In this document: positions 16,719-24,870 of the stretch, one piece after another | Layout: every line of letters begins with the position of its first letter | Position numbering within the stretch: the stretch's first letter is position 1 | Source of the DNA: Clostridium sp. LS | GTDB taxonomy: Bacteria > Bacillota > Clostridia > Clostridiales > Clostridiaceae | Length of the DNA: 45,054 nucleotides | Assembly: GCF_002760435.1 (NCBI RefSeq) | Contig: NZ_AUUU01000080.1 | Location: 1 to 45,054 of the forward strand | Direction: 5' to 3' | Program-made: the position numbers and the translations under genes | The notes under the pieces: generated by a model | Told to the model about the DNA's origin: nothing | The model's database searches: none | Seen by the model: only the letters and a program-made list of their open reading frames with translations

Positions 16719-17822
16719 ATGAAAAAATTAAGATTTGCGATTATTGGTTGTGGAAGAATTTCTTATAAACATGTTGAAGCTTTAGCAAAAAATAATAAGG
16801 AAGCAGAATTAGTTGCAACTTGCGATGTTATTTTAGAGAAGGCAGAAGCAAAAAAAGCAGAATATATAGAAAAAACTGGAGCATCTCAAGATTCTGTTCA
16901 TACATATAGGGATTATAAGGAAATGCTCGATAAAGAAGATATTGATGTGGTAACTATAGCTACTGAGAGTGGTTATCATGCAGAAATTGCGATTTACTCT
17001 ATGAAAAAGGGAGCAAGTGCTTTAGTAGAAAAACCAATGGCTATGTCTATCGAAGATGCTAATGAAATGATTAAAGTTGCAGAAGAAAACAATGTTAAGC
17101 TTGGAGTTTGTCATCAGAATAGATTCAATAAGCCTATACAAAAACTAAGAGAAGCTATAGAAGGCAACAAATTTGGAAAGTTAGTTAATGGCACAGCTAG
17201 AGTACTTTGGAATAGAAATATGGGGTACTATGAACAAGCTCCTTGGAGGGGAACTTGGGCTTTAGATGGTGGTACTCTTATGAATCAATGCATACATAAT
17301 ATTGATTTGCTTCAATGGATGATGGGCGGAGAAATTGAAAGGGTTTATGCTGAATGTGATACATACCTAAGAGATATTGAAGCCGAAGATTTTGGAGCTG
17401 TTATAATAAGATTTAAAAATGGTGCAATCGGAATTGTCGAGGGATCAGCCTGCGTTTATCCTAAAAATTTAGAAGAGACATTAAGTATATTTGGGGAAAC
17501 TGGAGCAGTATCTATCGGAGGGCTTGCTGTTAATGAGCTTGAAACATGGAGATTTGATGGTGAAAACGAGGAAGAAATTAAGAAATCTGTAAATGTTAAA
17601 ATAGACAATGTCTATGGAGAGGGGCATACTCCTTTATTTAAAGATGTAATTGATGCAATAAATAGTAATAGAAATCCGTTAGTATCTGGAGAAGAAGGTA
17701 AGAAAGCTATGTCAATAATCCTAGCAGCTTACAAATCAAGGAAGACAGGAATGCCTGTGCAATTTCCTTTAGCAGACTTTGGGACTTTAGATATGAAAGA
17801 TAGCTTTAAGGGAAGAAAATAA
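16719..17822 (+). CDS. Gfo/Idh/MocA-family sugar oxidoreductase (WlbA/WbpB-like)
   Basis: A 367-residue NAD(P)-dependent oxidoreductase. The N-terminal Rossmann domain has FAIIGCGRIS; the family Lys-Pro motif is EKPMAMS, and the C-terminal domain has GGTLMNQCIHNIDLLQWMMGG. The last block resembles WlbA/WbpB proteins, which oxidise C3 of UDP-GlcNAcA on the way to 2,3-diamino sugars. The partner aminotransferase and acetyltransferase are not in the window, so another nucleotide-sugar substrate is possible. GGGAGAAGG at 16698-16706 supports ATG 16719 rather than an upstream TTG. It lies in the polysaccharide cluster, before galU. Confidence 0.85.
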   Translation: MKKLRFAIIGCGRISYKHVEALAKNNKEAELVATCDVILEKAEAKKAEYIEKTGASQDSVHTYRDYKEMLDKEDIDVVTIATESGYHAEIAIYSMKKGASALVEKPMAMSIEDANEMIKVAEENNVKLGVCHQNRFNKPIQKLREAIEGNKFGKLVNGTARVLWNRNMGYYEQAPWRGTWALDGGTLMNQCIHNIDLLQWMMGGEIERVYAECDTYLRDIEAEDFGAVIIRFKNGAIGIVEGSACVYPKNLEETLSIFGETGAVSIGGLAVNELETWRFDGENEEEIKKSVNVKIDNVYGEGHTPLFKDVIDAINSNRNPLVSGEEGKKAMSIILAAYKSRKTGMPVQFPLADFGTLDMKDSFKGRK

Positions 17823-17957
17823 TGCTTAGGCGCGATCAAAAATATTTATATGATGAGATATGTTTACATATAATAAAATTAAGGCAGACTTAAAACATGT
17901 TCACTTCTTTCATGTGCCCCAAAAATTAAGAATAAAAGTTGAGAGGATGATTATGAG

Positions 17958-18830
17958 ATGAAAGTAAAAAAAGCTATAATACCAGCAGCAGGTCTTGGAA
18001 CAAGATTCTTGCCTGCGACTAAAGCACAACCAAAGGAAATGCTTCCGATAGTTGATAAACCAACAATTCAGTATATAGTTGAGGAAGCAGTTGCTTCTGG
18101 AATTGAAGAAATCTTGATAATTACAGGTAGAAATAAAAAATCTATAGAAGATCATTTTGATAAATCAATAGAGTTGGAGTTAGAATTAGAGAAATCTGGA
18201 AAAGCGGAGTTGCTTGAACTGGTAAGAGATATTTCAGATATGGTTGATATACATTATATAAGACAAAAGGAGCCAAGGGGGCTAGGGCACGCTATTCATT
18301 GCGCAAAGACTTTTGTAGGAAATGAGCCTTTTGCTGTCTTATTAGGTGATGATGTAGTAGATAGTGAGATTCCTTGTTTAAAGCAATTAATAGACTGCTA
18401 TAGTGAATATAAAACTACTATTTTAGGCGTTCAAACTGTGGCTCAAGAAAATGTATCAAAGTATGGTATAGTGGACGGAATTCATATAGAAGATAGAATT
18501 TACAAGGTTAAGGATTTGGTAGAAAAGCCTAGTGTTGAAGAAGCACCAAGCAATGTGGCAATACTAGGAAGATATATAATAACTCCAGAGATATTTAATA
18601 TATTAGAAAATACTAAGCCAGGAAAAGGTGGAGAAATCCAATTAACTGATGCATTAAAGGCTTTAATTGGTACAGAAGCTATGTATGCATATAATTTTGA
18701 AGGCAAACGATACGATGTGGGAGATAAATTAGGATTTTTACAAGCAACTATAGAATTTGCTCTGAAGAAGGAAGAATTAAGAGGAGATGTCATAGATTAC
18801 TTAAATTCTAAACCTTGGGAGCAAATATAA
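17958..18830 (+). CDS. galU: UTP-glucose-1-phosphate uridylyltransferase
   Basis: A 290-residue cytoplasmic enzyme making UDP-glucose from UTP and glucose-1-phosphate. The nucleotide-binding start AIIPAAGLGTRFLPATK and the KEMLPIVDKP block are diagnostic of GalU. Further conserved parts are LGDDVV, LVEKP and GGEIQLTDAL. Length matches the family. The ATG at 17958 follows GAGAGG at 17941-17946. It closes the polysaccharide block and would supply UDP-glucose to the transferases. Two terminator-like hairpins follow. Confidence 0.97.
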   Translation: MKVKKAIIPAAGLGTRFLPATKAQPKEMLPIVDKPTIQYIVEEAVASGIEEILIITGRNKKSIEDHFDKSIELELELEKSGKAELLELVRDISDMVDIHYIRQKEPRGLGHAIHCAKTFVGNEPFAVLLGDDVVDSEIPCLKQLIDCYSEYKTTILGVQTVAQENVSKYGIVDGIHIEDRIYKVKDLVEKPSVEEAPSNVAILGRYIITPEIFNILENTKPGKGGEIQLTDALKALIGTEAMYAYNFEGKRYDVGDKLGFLQATIEFALKKEELRGDVIDYLNSKPWEQI

Positions 18831-18882
18831 GAAAATTATTAGCTTGTACAAAAATTTTATTAAAGGTACCTAGATAAAGAAG

Positions 18883-18910
18883 TCCTAAAAAGTTGCAATA
18901 CTTTTTAGGA
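18883..18910 (+). terminator. Hairpin after galU (first)
   Basis: TCCTAAAAAGT (18883-18893) pairs perfectly with ACTTTTTAGGA (18900-18910). The following sequence is only moderately T-rich, so it may be a weak terminator. Confidence 0.55.
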
Positions 18911-18952
18911 TTCATTAATTTAAAATATCAAGAATTCATATAGAGAAACATT

Positions 18953-18980
18953 ACAAAATCTGCAAAGCAGATTTTGTTTT
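18953..18980 (+). terminator. Terminator after galU (second)
   Basis: ACAAAATCTGC (18953-18963) pairs perfectly with GCAGATTTTGT (18967-18977), with an AAA loop and T residues to 18980. It lies 5 bp beyond the stop of the small minus-strand gene and may serve both strands. Confidence 0.75.
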
Positions 18981-18984
18981 GAAA

Positions 18985-19143
18985 TTAATAATGATTAGTA
19001 TACTTTTGAACTAAGAACTTTATACCAAAGATAACTAGCGAAATTAGTAAGATTATATTTAATATCGAATTACCAAATTGTATAAAAAGTACACAGATAA
19101 ATAAAAATATGAATATGCTTAAAAGCCAGTGTATATATCTCAT
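18985..19143 (-). CDS. Small hydrophobic membrane protein, 52 residues
   Basis: A short open frame on the minus strand beginning MRYIHWLL and ending VQKYTNHY. Almost everything between is hydrophobic and forms two likely membrane helices (about residues 5-21 and 25-45) broken by QFGNS. An excellent AAGGAG site lies 8 bp before the ATG, which makes it a real gene in my view. The size and two-helix layout recall the lmo0937/DUF5670 class of tiny Firmicute membrane proteins, but I cannot confirm family membership. It is alone, convergent with galU. A hairpin lies just past its stop. Confidence 0.65.
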   Translation of the reverse strand: MRYIHWLLSIFIFLFICVLFIQFGNSILNIILLISLVIFGIKFLVQKYTNHY

Positions 19144-19420
19144 TATTTTATCTCCTTGTAAGAATTAAATTTTTCATTGTTAGTTTATCCTAAATTGAAA
19201 AATGAAATTCATAAATTATAATAATGATGTATCCATACACTTGTACTTTAGTAATGGTATTCATATAATATAATTAAATTCTTTTATATGCATTAATGAG
19301 CATAAATGTAAGATATTGACCTTGAGGCGTATTTATGGTTAATATATATAAATTATTTTACTGAATCTATGCTTATTATTAACAAATTTAAACTTAATAC
19401 AATAGCTTAGGATAATTTTA

Positions 19421-19449
19421 TTCAATTATTTTTATAATTGTAGTATAAT
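19421..19449 (+). promoter_or_regulatory. Possible promoter of diguanylate cyclase gene
   Basis: TTCAAT-N17-TATAAT (-10 at 19444-19449), 79 bp before the start codon. The -10 box is perfect and the -35 weak. The rest of the 385-bp gap from 19144 shows no gene. Confidence 0.45.
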
Positions 19450-19528
19450 TAGAGTATTATAGAATGATGTTTAGTAAAAGTTGTTAAATAATCATGAAGT
19501 GTTTATGGTTAGAGGATGGTGGGAATAA

Positions 19529-20611
19529 ATGCAGGATTATGAGAAACTATACAATTCTTTAAAGACAGAATATGAGACGTATCAAAAATTTTCAGAGCAA
19601 CACATACAAGAGTTAAATGAAAAAAATGTTAGGCTAGAGAAAAGCATAGATTCTTTATCTAATATAATAGAAGTAAGTAAATACATAAACACTTTTTTTA
19701 GTAGTGATAATTTAATATCCATGATTAATGATATGATACTTGGCATATTAGGAGTTACCTATTCAACTATATTCTTAATTGAAAATGGAGAATTAACTAT
19801 TAAGGCTAGTAATATTGAAGATATGAACATAAACTTAACCTCAAAAGAATTCACATATATAAATCAAGGAGAAGAATTTTTAATAAATTCAAAAAAGCCA
19901 TTAAAGCAAACTGGAGAACATAAGGTAGATATACATTCGATTATGGGATCACCAATTAAAGTAAGAGAAAAATTTATCGGGTACATAATTGTAGAGCATA
20001 ATCTTTATAAATTCATGACTACAGAATTAAAACTTTTTCTTAGATCTATAGCTAACCAGATTGCAATAGCGATAGAAAATTCTATATTATATAAAGAATT
20101 AGAAAAGATAAATCAAAGAGATTCTCTTCTTGGAATATACAATAGAAAATATTTCTATGAAAGAATAGAAAGAAATGAAATTAATAAGGAAAACGATAAA
20201 TTTGCAATAGTAATGATAGATATAGATGATTTTAAAAAGATAAATGATACATATGGACATCAATTTGGAGATAAAATTTTAATTAATACTGCAAATGTTG
20301 TTAGAAATGGTATAGATAAAGATGACATATTAGCTAGGTATGGCGGGGAAGAATTTATTTTATACATACCAAACTTTGAAAGTGAAGAAAGCGTGTATAA
20401 TAAAATTGAAGCAATCAGAAAAACTCTTGAAAATAGTAAAGTAAGTTTTAATGGTGAACAAAAATCTGTAACTGCTAGTTTTGGAATTTCATTTTTTCCA
20501 TTAAATGGTATAGATTTAAATGATCTTATTAACAAAGCTGATGAATTATTATATAGGGCTAAGAAAAGTGGAAAAAATAGGGTATTAAGTGGAAATATAA
20601 TTAAAATATAA
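19529..20611 (+). CDS. GAF-GGDEF diguanylate cyclase
   Basis: A 360-residue cytoplasmic signalling enzyme. A short N-terminal coiled coil (about 1-45) leads into a GAF-like sensor domain (about 50-185) and a GGDEF domain (about 195-355). The active site is GGEEF (272-276), with the metal/GTP residues DIDDFKKIND (231-240), so it should make c-di-GMP from two GTP. The inhibitory I-site, which should be RxxD at 263-266, reads DKDD, so product feedback at that site is unlikely. The GAF ligand is unknown. It follows the polysaccharide cluster, whose products c-di-GMP often controls, but a direct link is inference. A terminator follows. Confidence 0.92.
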   Translation: MQDYEKLYNSLKTEYETYQKFSEQHIQELNEKNVRLEKSIDSLSNIIEVSKYINTFFSSDNLISMINDMILGILGVTYSTIFLIENGELTIKASNIEDMNINLTSKEFTYINQGEEFLINSKKPLKQTGEHKVDIHSIMGSPIKVREKFIGYIIVEHNLYKFMTTELKLFLRSIANQIAIAIENSILYKELEKINQRDSLLGIYNRKYFYERIERNEINKENDKFAIVMIDIDDFKKINDTYGHQFGDKILINTANVVRNGIDKDDILARYGGEEFILYIPNFESEESVYNKIEAIRKTLENSKVSFNGEQKSVTASFGISFFPLNGIDLNDLINKADELLYRAKKSGKNRVLSGNIIKI

Positions 20612-20622
20612 TCATAATATAT

Positions 20623-20661
20623 AAAGCAAGCTTATTTAAATTTAATAAGACTGCTTTTTTA
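20623..20661 (+). terminator. Terminator after diguanylate cyclase
   Basis: An imperfect 13-bp stem (AAGCAAGCTTATT with AATAAGACTGCTT, two internal mismatches) followed by six T residues. Confidence 0.7.
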
Positions 20662-20727
20662 TTCTTTAGAGAGATTATGTAATCTAGTATAGATCAATTT
20701 ATGTAATAAATAAGGAGGATTATATTT

Positions 20728-21882
20728 ATGGATAGTAAAAAATTACTATCTTTGATAAAAAGGGAAGAGGGTACTAAGTTAGATTTTAAATTAAGATTAG
20801 AACTTTTTTATGAGACAGGAAAAAAAGAATTGACCAAGGATATATGCGCCATAGCTAACTCGAGTGGTGGAAGGGGTTATATAATAGTTGGAGTTGAGGA
20901 TAAAACTAAAAAAATTGTAGGGCTAGAAGATGAAGATTTATTTCCGGAAGAACAAATACAGCAAATTGTTGCAACTAGATGCGAGCCTCCCATACCAATA
21001 GAGGTGGAGTTTGTGGAAGTTGATAATAAAAAGGTAGGTGTGATATCAATTTATGATGGCGGCCAAAAGCCCTATCAGGTTAGAGAAAATGGTGCCTTTT
21101 ATATAAGAAGAGGTTCTACGACGGATACAATGAGAAAACAAGAACTTATAGCATTATTTGAAGAAAATTTAAGTTTAACTATTGAAACTTGTCCTCTGAT
21201 TAAAAGTAGTATTGATATATTAAATATGGAACTAGTTAATGAATATTTTAATAAAAAAGGGATAAAAATCAGTGAAGAAAATAGAAGATTTTTATTGCTA
21301 AGTGCGGGAATAGCTTTTGAGCAAAAAGAGGGATCACCATTAAAGTGTACTTACGGAGGGTTACTTGTTTTTTCAGATGAGAATTATATATATATTCCCA
21401 ATAATATGATAAAGATTATTAATAAGTTAAATAATACCGATGGTGAAACTCACATAATACAAGGTAACCTTTTATCAATGGTTGATAAGGCGGAAGAAAA
21501 GATAATGGAGATATTACCAAAAGACTATCCTGCGGAGGCAGTAATTGAAGCAGTAAAAAATGCAGTTCTCTATAGGGAATACTTTGATTTAAATAAAATA
21601 ATTGAAATTATCATTAGTAATAACAAGGTAAGTATTTCAAGCCCTGGTGAATTTATAGGAGAGAATGTCAAAGGACAAAGGACAAATTATAATAAGCGAA
21701 ATATTTGGTTATATGAAAAATTGATTTCCATCGATGAGAAAAAAAGATTTTTAAATAGCGGCAGGGGATTTACAATAATTCGAAATGCTTTTAAAGGAAA
21801 AGGTAAAGTGAAATTTATTAATTCTAGAGTAGAGCACAGCTTTAAAGTGATACTGCCAGGAACTTTGTCAGTTAACAAGTAA
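20728..21882 (+). CDS. AlbA_2 (Schlafen-like) domain protein with C-terminal ATPase-like domain
   Basis: A 384-residue protein. The N-terminal AlbA_2/divergent AAA-4 domain (about 5-125) has EGTKLDFK, a TKDICAIANSSGGRGYIIVGVED block and FYIRRGSTTDTM. The middle and end (about 265-380) resemble the HATPase_4 module often fused to it, with AVIEAVKNAVLYREYF and ISSPGEF. Such proteins are putative nucleic-acid-binding regulators; the biochemical role is largely unproved. AAGGAGG precedes the ATG, 117 bp after the cyclase stop and beyond its terminator. The last four codons and the stop are provided by a heptad-repeat array. Confidence 0.82.
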   Translation: MDSKKLLSLIKREEGTKLDFKLRLELFYETGKKELTKDICAIANSSGGRGYIIVGVEDKTKKIVGLEDEDLFPEEQIQQIVATRCEPPIPIEVEFVEVDNKKVGVISIYDGGQKPYQVRENGAFYIRRGSTTDTMRKQELIALFEENLSLTIETCPLIKSSIDILNMELVNEYFNKKGIKISEENRRFLLLSAGIAFEQKEGSPLKCTYGGLLVFSDENYIYIPNNMIKIINKLNNTDGETHIIQGNLLSMVDKAEEKIMEILPKDYPAEAVIEAVKNAVLYREYFDLNKIIEIIISNNKVSISSPGEFIGENVKGQRTNYNKRNIWLYEKLISIDEKKRFLNSGRGFTIIRNAFKGKGKVKFINSRVEHSFKVILPGTLSVNK

Positions 21883-21925
21883 CGGTTCGCAGTTTGCAGT
21901 TAGAGAGAAAATTATAGAATTTTCT
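21869..21925. repeat. Heptad-repeat element 4 (half element)
   Basis: Five degenerate heptads, CAGTTAA, CAAGTAA, CGGTTCG, CAGTTTG, CAGTTAG (21869-21903), are followed by a perfect hairpin AGAAAATT-ATAG-AATTTTCT (21906-21925). The unit matches the left arm of element 3. No right arm is visible. The upstream stop codon (21880-21882) is inside the second heptad. Confidence 0.6.
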
Positions 21926-21959
21926 TAAGTGCTTAGGTATTGATTATTTAGCTATATTG

Positions 21960-21988
21960 TTGCCAAAATATTATGTTGAGGATATACT
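21960..21988 (+). promoter_or_regulatory. Promoter of tyrS
   Basis: TTGCCA-N17-TATACT, a good sigma-A-type match, about 100 bp before the tyrS start. The transcript leader is too short for a T-box and carries no T-box sequence. Confidence 0.65.
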
Positions 21989-22090
21989 ATAATAAGTGAT
22001 TTAAAAAACAGGATGTTTTAAATAAATTGATTTACAAAATGCTTATTGCAAAAAGTAATTTATATAAGAAGATTTTTAGGAGGTACTATA

Positions 22091-23311
22091 ATGGCAAATG
22101 TATTAGATGAGCTATTAGAAAGAGGATACATAAAACAGTTTACTCATGAAGAAGAAACAAGAAAGTTATTAGAAAATGAGAAGATAACTTTTTATATAGG
22201 ATTTGATCCAACAGCCGATAGTTTACATGTTGGTCACTTTATTGCTATGATGTTTATGGCTCATATGCAAAAAGCAGGACATAGACCAATAGCCTTAATT
22301 GGTGGCGGAACAGCTATGGTTGGAGATCCAAGTGGTAAAACTGATATGAGAAAAATGCTCACAAAAGAGGATATTCAAAATAATGTTAATTCTATAAAGA
22401 AACAAATGGAAAGATTTATTGATTTCTCTGATGGCAAGGCTCTATTGTTAAATAATGCTGATTGGCTATTAAATCTTAATTATGTTGATTTCTTAAGAGA
22501 AGTAGGAGTTCACTTCTCGGTAAATAGAATGCTAACAGCTGAATGCTTTAAGCAAAGATTAGAAAAGGGATTATCATTCTTGGAATTTAACTATATGTTA
22601 ATGCAAGGATATGACTTTTATGAATTAAATCAAAAGTATAACTGTAAAATGCAGCTTGGTGGAGATGACCAATGGTCTAATATGATAGCTGGAGTCGAAC
22701 TTGTAAGAAGAAAGGCTCAAGGTGAGGCTATGGCGATGACTTGTACTTTATTAACTAATAGCCAAGGCCAAAAGATGGGTAAAACTGTTGGAGGAGCATT
22801 ATGGCTTAGTGCAGAAAAAACTTCACCATATGATTTCTATCAATATTGGAGAAATGTAGATGATGCAGACGTTGAAAAATGCTTAGCATTATTAACGTTC
22901 TTGCCAATGGATGAAGTAAGAAGACTTGGAAGCTTAGAAGGTGCTGAAATAAATAATGCTAAGAAAGTACTTGCATATGAAATAACAAAACTTGTTCATG
23001 GTGAAGAAGAAGCCAAAAAAGCAGAAGAGGCAGCAGCAGCACTATTTGCCGGTGGAGCAGATATGTCAAATGTACCAACAGTGACAATTACTAAAGAAGA
23101 AATTGGTCTTCCAATATTAGATATTATGGCGAGCACTAAAATTGTTCCATCTAAAAAAGAAGGTAGAAGATTAATTGAACAGGGTGGATTATCTATTAAT
23201 GGAGTTAAGGTTGAAGATGTAGCTAGAACTCTAAATGAGGATGATTTCCAAGATGGAGCTGTACTAATTAAAAGAGGTAAGAAAAATTATAATAAAATAG
23301 AAGTTAAATAA
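22091..23311 (+). CDS. tyrS: Tyrosyl-tRNA synthetase
   Basis: A 406-residue class I aminoacyl-tRNA synthetase charging tRNA-Tyr. The HIGH signature appears as HVGH (46-49), and the KMSKS loop as KMGKT (228-232). GGDDQWSN and the C-terminal S4 RNA-binding domain ([19 protein letters not shown] onward) complete the pattern. AGGAGG just before ATG 22091 fixes the start; an in-frame ATG at 22046 has no ribosome binding site. It has its own promoter and a strong terminator, so it is probably a single-gene unit. Confidence 0.98.
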   Translation: MANVLDELLERGYIKQFTHEEETRKLLENEKITFYIGFDPTADSLHVGHFIAMMFMAHMQKAGHRPIALIGGGTAMVGDPSGKTDMRKMLTKEDIQNNVNSIKKQMERFIDFSDGKALLLNNADWLLNLNYVDFLREVGVHFSVNRMLTAECFKQRLEKGLSFLEFNYMLMQGYDFYELNQKYNCKMQLGGDDQWSNMIAGVELVRRKAQGEAMAMTCTLLTNSQGQKMGKTVGGALWLSAEKTSPYDFYQYWRNVDDADVEKCLALLTFLPMDEVRRLGSLEGAEINNAKKVLAYEITKLVHGEEEAKKAEEAAAALFAGGADMSNVPTVTITKEEIGLPILDIMASTKIVPSKKEGRRLIEQGGLSINGVKVEDVARTLNEDDFQDGAVLIKRGKKNYNKIEVK

Positions 23312-23330
23312 TAGATTGTTGTTAGTTGAA

Positions 23331-23370
23331 TCCATAATAATACTTAGTGTAAGTATTATTATGGATTTTT
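23331..23370 (+). terminator. Terminator of tyrS
   Basis: A perfect 16-bp stem (23331-23346 with 23350-23365), a 3-base loop and five T residues. Confidence 0.93.
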
Positions 23371-23560
23371 CTAATTTATATATATTTATTGTGGATTAAA
23401 ATTTTAATTATATCTAGAACTTCTTTGCTGATTAGCTTATTATTTCGGTTATGGAAGAAGCGATAAAATAACATTTGTGCTGATTTTTATTATTATCGTA
23501 TAACTTAAACTTGAATTCAGATTAGTTATGAGAAAAAAATTTATCTTAGATAAGAGATTT

Positions 23561-23582
23561 AGTTCCGATTTTTACAATTTTA
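23561..23582 (+). promoter_or_regulatory. Upstream motif shared with the permease gene
   Basis: GTTCCGATTTTTACAAT (23562-23578) recurs with one mismatch, as GTTCCGAATTTTACAAT, on the minus strand at 31531-31515 before the APC permease. Both copies lie 20-23 bp before a plausible -10 box, the usual place for an AraC-type activator site. The AraC-family gene between them (28836) is the candidate binder. The binding is inferred. Confidence 0.5.
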
Positions 23583-23601
23583 GTTTGTACAAAAGGAGTA
23601 A

Positions 23602-23607
23602 TATAAT
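23602..23607 (+). promoter_or_regulatory. -10 box of the oxidoreductase operon
   Basis: A perfect TATAAT. The -35 at 17 bp (TTTAGT, 23579-23584) is poor, in keeping with activator dependence. Transcription would start near 23614, almost directly before the leader terminator. The rest of the 389-bp gap after tyrS holds no gene. Confidence 0.5.
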
Positions 23608-23620
23608 ACTCAAGAAAGGC

Positions 23621-23661
23621 AAAGAGGTCTAGTTTCAATGAAGAAACTAGACCTCTTTTTT
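23621..23661 (+). terminator. Intrinsic terminator inside operon leader
   Basis: A perfect 15-bp stem (23621-23635 with 23644-23658), an 8-base loop and six T residues (23656-23661). It stands between the only credible promoter and the start codon at 23701. tyrS already has its own terminator 260 bp upstream, so this hairpin looks regulatory (attenuation) rather than a gene end. Confidence 0.8.
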
Positions 23662-23700
23662 ATAAAATTTATAAGTATATTTTTAGGAGGTAAAAGTAGT

Positions 23701-24837
23701 ATGGGCGAAACAAAAATAGATTTTTTATATCTAAATGAAGAGGATATGATTAAAGCTGGAGTGAAAGAAATGGCCAGCTGCGTAGAAGCTATGGAAGAGA
23801 TGTTTAAGTTGTTAAAAATTGGTGACTATCGTATGGGCGGTCCTAATGGAAATTCACATGGTGTAATGATGACTTTCCCAGAGGAATCTCCATTCCCTAA
23901 CATGCCTAAAGATGGACCAGACAGAAGATTTATGGCTATGCCTGCTTATCTAGGTGGCAAGTTTGATATGGCTGGTATGAAGTGGTACGGTTCAAATGTA
24001 GAGAATAAGAGCAAAGGACTTCCAAGATCAATACTTATGCTTATCTTAAATGATAAGGATACAGGTGCTCCCCTTGCATATATGTCAGCTAATATCTTGA
24101 GTGCTTATAGAACAGGTGCAGTTCCTGGAGTAGGAGTAAAATATTTTGCAAAGGAAGATTCTAAGGTTGTTGGTATTATAGGACCTGGAGTTATGAGTAA
24201 GACGGCATTTGCAGCAACTATGGCGGTTAGATCAGGAATTGAAACTGTAAAGATTAAAGGAAGAAGTAAAAAATCAATTGATGGATTTATTAAGTATCTT
24301 AATGAGGATTATCCTCAAATTAAAGATATCATTGTTGTAGATACAATAGAGGGGGCTGTTAGAGGCTCCGATATTGTGCATATTGCTACATCAAGCCCAA
24401 CTGGTGATATTAATGAATACCCATATATAAGTGAAGAGTGGATTAAACCAGGAGCAATATTATGTTGTCCGGCAGCAGCAAGATTTGATGATGACTTCAT
24501 TTTAAATAGAGCTAGAACTGTTACTGATAATATTCAATTATATGAAGCTTGGGAAGAAGAAATGGAATTCCCAGCATATAATTCTATCCCAATTCCAGCG
24601 GTACATTGCATGGATTTAATTACGGAAGGCAAGATGGCAAAAGATAAAATCGATGATTTAGGTGATGTATTAATTGGAAAGGTGCCAGTACACCGTAAGG
24701 AAAACGAAATCATTATCTATTCAGTTGGAGGTATGCCGGTAGAAGATGTTGCCTGGGGAACTATAGTTTATAGAAATGCTATTAAAAAAGGAATTGGAAC
24801 TAAGTTAAATCTTTGGGATGAGCCTCAGTTGGCATAA
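23701..24837 (+). CDS. Ornithine cyclodeaminase/mu-crystallin family protein
   Basis: A 378-residue NAD(P)-binding protein. Family features are GMKWYGSN (92-99, with the conserved Lys 94), SAYRTGA (134-140) and the Rossmann loop GIIGPGVMS (158-166). Members act as ornithine cyclodeaminases, imine (for example pyrroline-2-carboxylate) reductases or alanine dehydrogenases; close relatives are sometimes labelled tyramine oxidase subunit B, a name with weak biochemical support. Next to a DAO-type dehydrogenase and RidA, reduction or processing of a cyclic imine is attractive but unproved. AGGAGG precedes ATG 23701. A longer frame from 23638 would have to be translated through the leader hairpin and lacks a ribosome binding site. 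Confidence 0.88.
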   Translation: MGETKIDFLYLNEEDMIKAGVKEMASCVEAMEEMFKLLKIGDYRMGGPNGNSHGVMMTFPEESPFPNMPKDGPDRRFMAMPAYLGGKFDMAGMKWYGSNVENKSKGLPRSILMLILNDKDTGAPLAYMSANILSAYRTGAVPGVGVKYFAKEDSKVVGIIGPGVMSKTAFAATMAVRSGIETVKIKGRSKKSIDGFIKYLNEDYPQIKDIIVVDTIEGAVRGSDIVHIATSSPTGDINEYPYISEEWIKPGAILCCPAAARFDDDFILNRARTVTDNIQLYEAWEEEMEFPAYNSIPIPAVHCMDLITEGKMAKDKIDDLGDVLIGKVPVHRKENEIIIYSVGGMPVEDVAWGTIVYRNAIKKGIGTKLNLWDEPQLA

Positions 24838-24870
24838 GTTTAATTATTCAATTTGGAAGGAGAGTTTTTA

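Noticed and set aside
21883..22090. A T-box riboswitch before tyrS.
   Set aside because: The leader after the promoter is only about 100 bp and contains neither the conserved T-box antiterminator sequence nor a terminator hairpin.
23638..23700. An ATG within the leader hairpin, in frame with the OCD-family gene, as start or leader peptide.
   Set aside because: It is inside the terminator stem, has no ribosome binding site, and the extra residues do not resemble the family N-terminus; AGGAGG precedes 23701. No separate stop makes it a leader peptide.
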